The notes beneath the pieces are model-generated. The model was not told the DNA's origin. It worked only from the letters and a program-made list of their open reading frames with translations, and did not search any database. Both the position numbers and the translations under genes were made by a program. A stretch of DNA of 23,611 nucleotides from DASSBG01 sp964583865. GTDB taxonomy: Bacteria > Pseudomonadota > Gammaproteobacteria > Xanthomonadales > Rhodanobacteraceae. This document shows, piece after piece, positions 7,296 to 14,701 of the stretch; position 1 is the stretch's first letter; every line of letters begins with the position of its first letter. The stretch is from assembly GCA_964583865.1 (NCBI GenBank), contig CAZOXZ010000023.1:1-23611 (forward strand), written 5' to 3'.

Positions 7296-8732
7296 TTATG
7301 CGTCCAAAGGTCGTTCAGGATAACGCCTTGCCGCGCACGGGTCGATCACAGCCGCTGCCATGGGCAGGTCGCGCCAGCGATCCGGGTGGCGCAGCATCCA
7401 TCCAAACCGCCCCAGCAGCAGGACCGCAGCGACACTGAGGCCGGCAATGAGGCCGATCCACATGCCGCGTGCGCCCATGTCGTGGTTGAAGGTCAGCCAC
7501 CAGCCCAACGGCATGCCCACCAGCCAGTAGGCAAAGGCGGTGACGAACATCGGCACGCGCGTGTCCTTGAGACCGCGCAGGGCGCCGTTGGCAGCCACCT
7601 GCAGGCCGTCCGCCAGCTGGAAGATGCCGGCCAGCACCAACAACTGGGCCGCCAGCGCCACGACCGTGGCGTCGCTGCTGTACCAGCCGGCGATATGCCC
7701 GGGGATGCCCAGCATCAGGCTGCTGGAGAAGGTCTGCGTGACCAGGATCAGCAGCAGGCCGGCAAAGAACGCGCGGCGTACGCCGGGCCGGTCGGTGGCA
7801 CCGGCCGCCCGGCCAATGCGGATGGTAATGGCCATCGCCAGGCCCAGCGGCAGCATGAAGGCCACCGCGGCCACGTTCAATGCCACCTGGTGACTGGCTA
7901 CGGCGTTTTCGCCCAGGGTGCCGATGGCCAACGCGGCGGCCACGAATAGGCCCGACTCCATCAGCACGCTGATGCCCATGGGCGTGCCCAGGCGCAGCAG
8001 GCGGCCGATGACGTCGAGGTCCGGCCGCGGCCAGCGGGCCGGCCAGCCGATGTCGCGCAGGCGCGGAGCGCGGGCAATGTAGCCGGCCATGCAGGCGCAT
8101 TCCAACCACATCACGATGCTGGTGGCGATGCCGCTGCCGCGCGCGCCCATGGCCGGCAGGCCCAGTTTGCCGTACATCATCACGTAGCCCAGCGGCGCCA
8201 GCACGGCCAGACCTGCCAGCCCGGTGGCCATCGTGGGCCAGGTGATGGACAAGCCCTCCGGCAACCCGCGCAGGGCGAAATACAGCGCCAATGCGGGTGC
8301 GCCCCAGGCGATGGCGTGCAAGAAGGCGTCGATATCCGGGTACAGCGCTGGCGCGATGCCGATCAGACGCACCAACTGCGCGCCGCCGAAGCGCAGGCCC
8401 ACGAACAGCAGCAGACCGGCGCCCAGCGCCATCCACACGGCTTGCTGGAACAGTGGCGCCACGCGCCCGCGCTGCCCGGCGCCGTCAAGCTGGGCCACGC
8501 TGGGCGGCAGGGCCAGCATCACCCCCACCGAGAAGGTCACGGCCAGCGACCACAGGCTGGCGCCGATGGCGACGGCAGCCAGGGTATGGGCACCGTAGTG
8601 GCCGGCCAGCATGGCGTCCACGAAACTCATGCCGACGGCGCAAAGCTGGCCCACGATCAGCGGCCCGGCCAGACGCATGGTGGTCCGGGTTTCGTTGGCC
8701 AGCAACCGGTAGTTCGAGGTTCGGAATCGCAT
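7296..8732 (-). CDS. MATE family multidrug efflux transporter (NorM-like)
   Basis: A 478-residue polytopic inner-membrane protein with about twelve hydrophobic segments in two related halves, the layout of MATE exporters that expel cationic drugs and metabolites in exchange for Na+ or H+. Typical segments are LAGPLIVGQLCAVGMSFVDA at the start of the first half, LRGLPEG and the matching ANGALRGLKDTRVPM late in the second half, and LGTPMGISVLMESGLF at the start of the second half. The start ATG at 8732 is chosen because the family match begins just after it (TRTTMRLAGPL). The open frame runs on upstream through the interspersed repeat to 9029, but that part has no transporter character. It is followed after eight bases by sppA, probably in one transcript. 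The transported substrate cannot be inferred. Confidence 0.95.
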   Translation of the reverse strand: MRFRTSNYRLLANETRTTMRLAGPLIVGQLCAVGMSFVDAMLAGHYGAHTLAAVAIGASLWSLAVTFSVGVMLALPPSVAQLDGAGQRGRVAPLFQQAVWMALGAGLLLFVGLRFGGAQLVRLIGIAPALYPDIDAFLHAIAWGAPALALYFALRGLPEGLSITWPTMATGLAGLAVLAPLGYVMMYGKLGLPAMGARGSGIATSIVMWLECACMAGYIARAPRLRDIGWPARWPRPDLDVIGRLLRLGTPMGISVLMESGLFVAAALAIGTLGENAVASHQVALNVAAVAFMLPLGLAMAITIRIGRAAGATDRPGVRRAFFAGLLLILVTQTFSSSLMLGIPGHIAGWYSSDATVVALAAQLLVLAGIFQLADGLQVAANGALRGLKDTRVPMFVTAFAYWLVGMPLGWWLTFNHDMGARGMWIGLIAGLSVAAVLLLGRFGWMLRHPDRWRDLPMAAAVIDPCAARRYPERPLDA

Positions 8733-8910
8733 GCGCGGACGTGCTCGCAAGACAAAAAACCACAGGCCCCAACGTGCCAGCAGGCGCGTGGAGGCGGCGA
8801 TGACGACGGGATAGTGAAGGCCGGCAGGGCGCCAGAGACAGGGCAACCTGCGGCCGGGAAAGAAGTATGGTCGCCATGCCCCGCCGTGCACAAGTCTTGC
8901 CAAACCCATG

Positions 8911-9072
8911 ATAGCCTGGGCGGCAGAAACACAAGCGGCTGCGGCTGCGCCCTTTTGGCCCGATTTCCCGCCCATTTTCGTTAAATAGCAACCAGTATTC
9001 GCCTCAAATGGTCGAAAAATCGCTCTCAAAATGGCTGTGCCTCGCTCACATGGTTCCTACCACCCAGGCTCC
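8911..9072 (-). repeat. Interspersed repeat, copy 3 (complete, 162 bp)
   Basis: This is the second complete copy, in the same orientation as copy 2. Over 160 aligned bases it differs from copy 2 by seven transitions. The inner part of each end is well conserved (CTGGGCGGCAGAAAC at the left), but the outer bases on the left (ATAG) have diverged. It sits in the divergent gap between the MATE and priA genes. On the minus strand a frame beginning with TTG reads through it into the MATE frame; two of the three differences between copies in that frame change the amino acid. Confidence 0.88.
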
Positions 9073-9118
9073 CAGGCGTTTGTTTTGCGAGGATTCATGC
9101 CGCGTGCCGCCTTGCAGG

Positions 9119-9334
9119 TTGTGCACAGCTGCCGAAAAACGTCATTCTGGCGCCAATCTGCGCGTGACCCGCTGCACCAGGCGATGAGGCCGCATTTCAC
9201 AAGTCATTGTTTTTGCGTAGATTCCGTGAATTGGTTATTTTCTCGTCAATGTGACCGGGAGCCCCGCATCATGGGCCCTGGCAGCGCTTGCCCACATGGT
9301 CATCCACAAAGTTATCCACAGTTTTTGTGGATAA
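9119..9334. promoter_or_regulatory. DnaA-box cluster with AT-rich stretch upstream of priA
   Basis: Two perfect matches to TTATNCACA stand in opposite orientation at 9312-9320 (TTATCCACA) and 9326-9334 (TGTGGATAA), five bases apart. A one-mismatch box TCATCCACA is at 9300-9308, and another one-mismatch box TTGTGCACA at 9119-9127. Between them, 9193-9250 holds only 20 G/C in 58 bases, striking in this G+C-rich sequence. The arrangement resembles a small DnaA-binding locus with a duplex-unwinding-like segment. It could regulate priA, titrate DnaA, or be part of a replication origin. Boxes are seen; function is inferred. The rest of gap 8733-9460 holds repeat copy 3 and no gene. Confidence 0.5.
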
Positions 9335-9448
9335 GGCAGAAAGTCTCTGCACAGCATGGACTTAGCCGGGGTTTCTGGAAAACTTCGAGAAAAACGGTGC
9401 AAGTTGGAGTGATCTCGCCGGAGGCGTCGACCGAACAGGCTTTGCCGC

Positions 9449-9454
9449 TACACT
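9449..9454 (+). promoter_or_regulatory. Possible -10 box of priA, leaderless layout
   Basis: TACACT ends six bases before the priA ATG, so a transcript would start at or next to the start codon. This fits the absence of a Shine-Dalgarno. No good -35 box is seen 16-18 bases upstream. Confidence 0.3.
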
Positions 9455-9460
9455 CGCTGC

Positions 9461-11629
9461 ATGTCCGAGATCCTGCGTATCGCCCTGCCGGTGCCGCTGC
9501 CACGCCTGTTCGACTACCTGGCGCCTGCCGGGGCAGCGGTCGAGCCGGGCATGCGTGTCGAGGTGCCGTTCGCGCACGGCACGCGGGTCGGCGTTGTCGT
9601 CGAGCAGGCAGCGAGCAGCGCGGTTGATCCGGCGCGACTTAAGGCTGTCGGGCGCGTGCTGGACGAGGAGCCACTGTTCACGCCCGAGCTCCGTACCAGC
9701 CTGACCTGGGCCGGCCACTACTGGCTCGGCTTGCCGGGTGATGTCTGGCTGGGCGCCTTGCCGACCTGGTTGCGCGGCAGGCGGCCGTGGCCGGTGCTGG
9801 GTGAGCGGCTGTGGCAGCTGACCGACGATGGCCACACGGCGCTGGAGGCCGGCACGCGTCGCGGCAGCAGCCGGGCCTTGTTGCAGGCCTTGGCGGACGG
9901 CCCACGTACGGCCGCCGAACTGGTTGCCGTGGGGCCGAACTGGCGCGCGGCGGCGCGCCGATTGGTGGCCGCTGGACTGGTGGCTGAAGACGAGGGCGAA
10001 CCGCCGGCGAGGGCGCCCCAGCCGGGGCCGCAGCTCAGCAACGAACAGGCCGGGGCCATCGCCACCATCGAGGCCCATGGCCCGCGCTTCGGCACCTTCG
10101 TGCTGGACGGCGTCACCGGCAGCGGCAAGACCGAGGTCTACATTCGCCTGATTGCGCGGACACTGGCCGCCGGCCGCCAGACCCTGCTGCTGGTGCCGGA
10201 AATCGGCCTGGCGCCACAAACTCTGCGCCGCTTGTCGGCACGCCTGGGCGTGGCGGTCGAGGTATTGCATTCCAACCTCGCCGAAGGCGAGCGTGCCCGT
10301 GCCTGGCTGCGTGCCCGCACCGGCCGCGCCCGGGTTGTCGTCGGCACGCGCTCGGCGGTATTCACACCGCTGCCCGAGGCCGGCCTCATCATCGTCGACG
10401 AGGAACACGATGCCTCCTACAAGCAGCAGGAAGGCTTTCGTTATCACGCGCGCGACCTGGCCATCGTGCGTGCCCGCGAACTGGATGTGCCGGTGCTGCT
10501 GGGCTCGGCCACGCCGTCGCTGGAATCACTGGCGCAGGTCGCGGCAGGCAAGCGCCAGCGCCTGGTTCTGGGCCAACGGCCGGGCCAACGCCAGCCGCCG
10601 CAGCTGCGCGTGCTGGACAGCCGTGGTCCGCGTGCGCCGCACGGGCTCGGGCCGGCGCTACTGGAATCTCTTGACGCCTGCGTTGCCGCCGGCCAGCAGG
10701 CCCTGGTGTTCCGCAACCGCCGTGGCTATGCCCCGGTGCTGATCTGTCAGGCCTGCGGCTGGCACAGCAACTGTTCGGCCTGCGAGCGCCCACAGACCTT
10801 GCACCGTGCCAGAGGCCAGCTCATCTGCCATCACTGCGGGCAATGGCAGCGTGTGCCGCGGCACTGTCCGGGTTGCGGTGGCGGGCCGCTGAAGCCGCTG
10901 GGCTTCGGTACCGAACGCATCGAGGATTTTCTGCGCGAACGCTACCCGGAGGTGCCGGTGTTGCGGGTCGACAGTGAAACCACGCGCCGGCGCCAGGCTT
11001 TCGAGCAGATCCTGCAGCAACTGCAGCAGGACGGGCCGATGATTCTGGTGGGCACGCAGATGCTGGCCAAGGGCCACGACCTGCCGGGTCTGACACTGGC
11101 CGCCATCAGCGGCGTGGACGAGAGCCTTTTCAGTGTCGACTACCGCGCCGGCGAAAAGCTGGCGCAGCTCGTGGTGCAGGTGGCCGGCCGCGCCGGCCGT
11201 GCCGAAAAACGAGGCACCGTGCTGCTGCAAACGCAGTTCCCCGAGCACCCATTGCTGGCCGAGTTGCTGCAGCATGGCTATGGCAAGGCTGCGCACGCCA
11301 TGCTGGACGAGCGCCGCCAGGCCAGCTTGCCACCCTGGAGCCACCAGGCCCTGCTGCGCGTGCGCGCGGCGCAACAAGTCGTCCTGGACCGCTTTCTGGA
11401 AGCGGCCCGTGCCGCCCTGCCGCAGGCCACGCCAGTGCGCGTGCTGGGGCCTTTGCCTGCGCCCATGCCCTTGCGCGCCGGCCAGCATCGTGGCCAATTG
11501 CTGCTGGAGGCCGACCGCCGCTCGGACCTGCGAGCCGTGCTCGATCCCTGGTGGCAGGCTCTGCATCGCATCAAGCACCCGGCCGCGTTGCACTGGTCCG
11601 TTGACGTCGATCCCATGGATCTTTACTGA
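9461..11629 (+). CDS. priA: Primosomal protein N' (replication restart helicase PriA)
   Basis: A 722-residue superfamily 2 DNA helicase that recognises stalled or repaired forks and reloads the replisome. In order: the N-terminal 3'-DNA-binding domain (LRIALPVPLPRLFDY), a winged-helix region at about 115-175, the helicase core with Walker A GVTGSGKT (217-224) and Walker B DEEH (313-316), GSATPSLES motif III, and a zinc-binding insert with eight cysteines (429, 432, 438, 441, 456, 459, 469, 472). Motifs VGTQMLAKGHD and QVAGRAGR follow, then the C-terminal domain. All expected elements are present; E. coli PriA is 732 residues. No Shine-Dalgarno precedes the ATG, and a TACACT box six bases upstream suggests a leaderless transcript. 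It lies next to a cluster of DnaA boxes. Confidence 0.98.
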   Translation: MSEILRIALPVPLPRLFDYLAPAGAAVEPGMRVEVPFAHGTRVGVVVEQAASSAVDPARLKAVGRVLDEEPLFTPELRTSLTWAGHYWLGLPGDVWLGALPTWLRGRRPWPVLGERLWQLTDDGHTALEAGTRRGSSRALLQALADGPRTAAELVAVGPNWRAAARRLVAAGLVAEDEGEPPARAPQPGPQLSNEQAGAIATIEAHGPRFGTFVLDGVTGSGKTEVYIRLIARTLAAGRQTLLLVPEIGLAPQTLRRLSARLGVAVEVLHSNLAEGERARAWLRARTGRARVVVGTRSAVFTPLPEAGLIIVDEEHDASYKQQEGFRYHARDLAIVRARELDVPVLLGSATPSLESLAQVAAGKRQRLVLGQRPGQRQPPQLRVLDSRGPRAPHGLGPALLESLDACVAAGQQALVFRNRRGYAPVLICQACGWHSNCSACERPQTLHRARGQLICHHCGQWQRVPRHCPGCGGGPLKPLGFGTERIEDFLRERYPEVPVLRVDSETTRRRQAFEQILQQLQQDGPMILVGTQMLAKGHDLPGLTLAAISGVDESLFSVDYRAGEKLAQLVVQVAGRAGRAEKRGTVLLQTQFPEHPLLAELLQHGYGKAAHAMLDERRQASLPPWSHQALLRVRAAQQVVLDRFLEAARAALPQATPVRVLGPLPAPMPLRAGQHRGQLLLEADRRSDLRAVLDPWWQALHRIKHPAALHWSVDVDPMDLY

Positions 11630-11700
11630 GAGGCTGTGATTTTTTCAGCGTTCAAGGCAGACGCGAGACCATTTTTGGATGCACGCGCAACCCGAACCCT

Positions 11701-11811
11701 TGTCATTCTGCGCGGAGGGCGAAGCCCGTAGTCGCAGAATCTGGCAACCGGTGCACCAGGATGGAGATCCTGCGATTTCGTTCGCTGCGCTCGCTCCACG
11801 CAGGATGACGG
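11701..11811. repeat. Palindromic intergenic repeat downstream of priA
   Basis: Two arms of about 42 and 46 bases are imperfect inverted copies. The left arm starts TGTCATTCTGCGCGGAG and ends GTCGCAGAATCT (11701-11742). The right arm runs from AGATCCTGCGATTTCG to CCACGCAGGATGACG (11765-11810). The words GTCATTCTGCG and GCAGAATCT are typical of a widely dispersed bacterial intergenic palindrome class. As RNA it would form a long stem and could end or stabilise the priA transcript. Family assignment is by resemblance only. Confidence 0.6.
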
Positions 11812-11866
11812 CTGGACTCTGCCGGAAGCGGGGACGGGCATGTACCGGCCCCGCGACTGGAAAAAT

Positions 11867-12130
11867 CCCTAGCCTGCATTATTCACAAGGTCGAACGGCA
11901 CTTGCCAGAAAACATTGGAAATTCAATAGCCTGTGCACATTTTTGGGCTAAATCAACATTCGCAGCGTGTTTTCGTGCCGTTCTGTCGCGGCCCTTGCGG
12001 TTTCTCGCGGCGCCACACTCGGTCCTCAGTCAAACCGTAGTCCCCGCTACGCTTTTCCTTCGGCCCTTCGCGTGGCTTGCTGCGAATTCCGCAATCATCC
12101 GCGACCCTCATGAATTATGCAGGCTAAGGG
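11867..12130. mobile_element. 264-bp element with 27-bp imperfect terminal inverted repeats, no coding capacity
   Basis: The left end CCCTAGCCTGCATTATTCA (continuing to 11893) is matched, inverted, by the right end at 12102-12130 (TGAATTATGCAGGCTAAGGG preceded by CGACCCTCA). Both ends begin CCC and the two arms agree at most positions, with about five differences including one extra base. The 200-base interior has no convincing gene. No clear target-site duplication flanks it. The structure fits a MITE or a deleted insertion sequence; the parent family is not identified. The remainder of gap 11630-12334 shows only a short stem at 11829-11854 (GCGGGG / CCCCGC) and no gene. Confidence 0.55.
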
Positions 12131-12334
12131 CCCGCTTTGGCAGGGTGGGTCACAAAACGACGCGCGAACGGCCGCCGGGCAGCGGTTTCATGTAGCATTG
12201 CAGGCTTGTGGCCTGCGGCACTGGCAGACATTTCAGGGTGAGTGCCGGAAGACATGTGCGTGTGTCGTGATGGAATGACGGCATGCCGGTCATGTCGTGG
12301 CCGTGGACATTGACCAGCCTGAGGTCTGCCCCTG

Positions 12335-12898
12335 ATGTGGCGTCACCTGCCAAACGCAATCACGGTTCTGCGCATCCTGCTGGTAGTGCCGCTGGGCTGG
12401 GCCATCGCCACTGGCCACGACGGAACGGCGCTGTTGCTGGCCGCCGTGGCGGGCGCCTCGGACGCGCTGGACGGCTGGATGGCACGCCGCTTCGGCTGGC
12501 AATCGCGCCTTGGGTCCTGGCTGGATCCGGCGGCCGACAAGCTCATGCTGGCGGTCGGATTTGTCTGCCTGGCCGTGGTGGGTGCCTCGCCATGGTGGCT
12601 GGCGGCCCTGGTGCTGGGACGCGACGTGGTGATCGTCGCCGGCGCCTTGGCCTATCACTGGCTGCGTGAACCGTTGCATGTCGCACCCAGCCGCGTGTCC
12701 AAGCTCAACACGGTGTTGCAGATTGCCTGGGTCCTGCTGGTATTGTTGCATCGTCAGGGGCTGATGCCGCTGGACGTGCGTCCGCTGCTGTGGCTGGTTG
12801 CCTTGTCGACCGTCGTCAGTGGCGTGGACTATGTCGTGCGCTTTGCCGTGAAGGCACACCAGATCAACCAACGCAAACAAGCAAGCGAGACCGATTGA
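12335..12898 (+). CDS. CDP-alcohol phosphatidyltransferase family protein (PgsA/CLS-like)
   Basis: A 187-residue integral membrane enzyme of phospholipid synthesis. The family signature D-x2-DG-x2-AR-x8-G-x3-D-x3-D is complete: Asp43, Asp46-Gly47, Ala50-Arg51, Gly60, Asp64, Asp68. These residues bind the two metal ions and the CDP moiety. An N-terminal LPNAITVLRI segment and five to six hydrophobic stretches fit the family. It joins a CDP-activated lipid to an alcohol, glycerol 3-phosphate if it is a phosphatidylglycerophosphate synthase; the acceptor cannot be proved from sequence. Start ATG 12335 begins directly at the family N-terminus; no clear Shine-Dalgarno is visible. Its stop overlaps the PerM start (TGATG), which implies co-translation. 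Confidence 0.92.
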   Translation: MWRHLPNAITVLRILLVVPLGWAIATGHDGTALLLAAVAGASDALDGWMARRFGWQSRLGSWLDPAADKLMLAVGFVCLAVVGASPWWLAALVLGRDVVIVAGALAYHWLREPLHVAPSRVSKLNTVLQIAWVLLVLLHRQGLMPLDVRPLLWLVALSTVVSGVDYVVRFAVKAHQINQRKQASETD

Positions 12899-14025
12899 TG
12901 CCATCCAACCGTACCTTGCACTGGCAAATGCTGGTGTTGTTTCTGGTCATCGCCGTGGTGCTGTGGTTCCTGGCGCCGGTGTTGACGCCGTTCGTCGTGG
13001 CGGCCCTGTTCGCGTACATGGGCGATCCGCTGGTCGACCGGCTGGAGAAAATCGGCCTGTCGCGGACCTTGGCCGCGGCCATCGTGTTCCTGGTGATCCT
13101 GTTGCTGGTAGCCGGCGTCATCGGCGTGCTGGTGCCCTTGATCCAGCACCAGGTCATGCGCTTGATCGACTTCGTGCCGCGCGTGGTCGAGTGGGTGCAG
13201 AGCGACGTTGCACCGTTGTTGCAGCAGCACCTCGGTATCGACTACGGCACCTTCGACAGCGACCGGCTGGTGAGCCTGCTGCGTCAGCACATTGCCTCGG
13301 CCGGTGGCATCGCGGCCGTCGTGTTGCAACAATTGTCCCGTTCGAGCCTGGCGGTGCTGGCCTGGTTGACCAACCTGGTGCTGATTCCGGTCGTTACCTT
13401 CTACCTGTTGCGCGACTGGGATGATCTGGTCGAGCGCATGCAAAGCCTGTTGCCGCGCTCGCTGGAGCCGACCATCAGCCGGCTGTGCCGCGAGTCCAAC
13501 AGCGTGCTGGGGCAGTTCGTGCGCGGCCAGGTGCTGGTGATGGTGGCGCTGGGCCTGGTGTACGGCATCGGCCTGTGGCTGGTCGGCATCAGCGTCGGTC
13601 CATTGATCGGGATGGTCGCCGGCCTGGTGAGCTTCGTGCCGTATCTGGGCTTCATTGTCGGCCTGGTGGCCAGCCTCATTGCCGCCATGGTGCAATACCA
13701 CGATGTGTTGCACATCGTGCTGGTGCTGGTGGTCTTCGGCATCGGCCAGATGCTCGAAGGCTACGTACTGACGCCTCGTCTGGTCGGCGACAAGATCGGC
13801 CTGCACCCGGTGGCCGTCATTTTTGCCGTGCTGGCCGGTGGCCAGTTGTTCGGTTTCACCGGCATCCTGCTGGCCCTGCCGGTGGCTTCGGTGATCATGG
13901 TGTTGTTGCGCTACGCGCACGAGCGTTACATGGCCAGCGAGTTGTATCGGCGGCCGTCCGGTTCCGCCGCGGAGGCGGCCGACGCGAACGCTGCGGACAC
14001 GCAGGCCGAGGTCAGTGATGACTGA
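12898..14025 (+). CDS. perM: AI-2E family transporter (PerM/UPF0118)
   Basis: A 375-residue inner-membrane protein with about eight hydrophobic segments, of the AI-2E exporter/PerM family. Members have been linked to export of small signals or to Na+/H+ exchange; the substrate here is unknown. Landmarks are the N-terminal pair of membrane helices (LVLFLVIAVVLWFLAPVLTP), a soluble central part at about residues 80-155, and the conserved segments PVVTFYLLRDWD, VPYLGFIVG and EGYVLTPRLVGDKIGLHPVAVIF near the C-terminus. The tail is Ala/Asp-rich. The start ATG at 12898 shares one base with the preceding stop, and its own stop lies inside the hda start region, so the three genes look translationally coupled. 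PerM next to Hda is a recurrent gammaproteobacterial arrangement. Confidence 0.94.
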   Translation: MPSNRTLHWQMLVLFLVIAVVLWFLAPVLTPFVVAALFAYMGDPLVDRLEKIGLSRTLAAAIVFLVILLLVAGVIGVLVPLIQHQVMRLIDFVPRVVEWVQSDVAPLLQQHLGIDYGTFDSDRLVSLLRQHIASAGGIAAVVLQQLSRSSLAVLAWLTNLVLIPVVTFYLLRDWDDLVERMQSLLPRSLEPTISRLCRESNSVLGQFVRGQVLVMVALGLVYGIGLWLVGISVGPLIGMVAGLVSFVPYLGFIVGLVASLIAAMVQYHDVLHIVLVLVVFGIGQMLEGYVLTPRLVGDKIGLHPVAVIFAVLAGGQLFGFTGILLALPVASVIMVLLRYAHERYMASELYRRPSGSAAEAADANAADTQAEVSDD

Positions 14026-14701
14026 ACGCGGCCAGCTGCCCTTGTCCTGGCGCTGGCCGGCGCGCCAGCGATTCGAGCATTTCCTGGTCGGCAGCAACGC
14101 ACTGGCGCTGGCCGCCTGTGTGCGCGTGGCCAGCGAGGACAGCGCGCCCTGGGTCTGGTTCACCGGGCCGGCCGGCAGCGGCAAGAGTCATTTGTTGCTG
14201 GCCGCCTGTCAGCATGCCCGGGACAGCGGTCGCGCGGCGCAATACCTGTCGTTGGCCGAAGCCGATCCCGAGGCCGTTCGCAGCCTGGGTGGCACCACGC
14301 TGATGGCGCTGGATGATCTTGGCCACCTGACGCATCACCCGGCACTGCAACAAGCCGTGTTCGAGCTGTACAACCGCATGTGTGACGAGGGCGGCAACAT
14401 GCTGTTTGCCAGCCGCAGCGCCCTGGAATCGCTGGCCCTGCCGGATCTGCAATCGCGTCTCGGCGCCTGCACGCGCCTGGCAATGCGGCCGCTGGACGAG
14501 GCCCAGCGCCGCAGCCTGCTGCATCAGTCTGCCAATGCCCGCGGCATCGTCCTGGACGAAAAAGTGGTGGACTGGCTGTTCCGGCACCATGCCCGTGACA
14601 GCGCCAGCCTGCAGCAGTTGCTGGAGCGCCTGGACGAAGCGTCCCTGGCCGAGCAACGCCGCATTACCGTACCCTTCCTGCGCAAGTTGTTGGCCGCCTG
14701 A
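14018..14701 (+). CDS. hda: DnaA regulatory inactivator Hda
   Basis: A 227-residue AAA+ protein related to DnaA domain III. With the DNA-loaded sliding clamp it triggers hydrolysis of DnaA-bound ATP and so limits re-initiation. The clamp-binding motif is near the N-terminus (Gln6-Leu-Pro-Leu). Walker A is GPAGSGKS (50-57) and Walker B is LMALDD (95-100). The arginine-finger and sensor regions (near SRLG and the LLERLDEASL helix) follow, and it ends without the DnaA helix-turn-helix domain, as expected. ATG 14018 overlaps the perM stop by eight bases; GTG 14015 is an alternative. Its presence together with a DnaA-box cluster some 5 kb away is worth noting. Confidence 0.93.
   Translation: MTERGQLPLSWRWPARQRFEHFLVGSNALALAACVRVASEDSAPWVWFTGPAGSGKSHLLLAACQHARDSGRAAQYLSLAEADPEAVRSLGGTTLMALDDLGHLTHHPALQQAVFELYNRMCDEGGNMLFASRSALESLALPDLQSRLGACTRLAMRPLDEAQRRSLLHQSANARGIVLDEKVVDWLFRHHARDSASLQQLLERLDEASLAEQRRITVPFLRKLLAA

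Noticed and set aside
8733..9029. Long N-terminal extension of the MATE protein (frame open to 9029)
   Set aside because: The extension is made of repeat copy 3 and unrelated low-complexity sequence, starts with TTG, and the transporter family match begins just after the ATG at 8732.
12829..14184. 451-codon minus-strand frame rich in Gln and His opposite perM
   Set aside because: The composition is the antisense of Leu/Val codons in a membrane protein, and no domain is recognisable.
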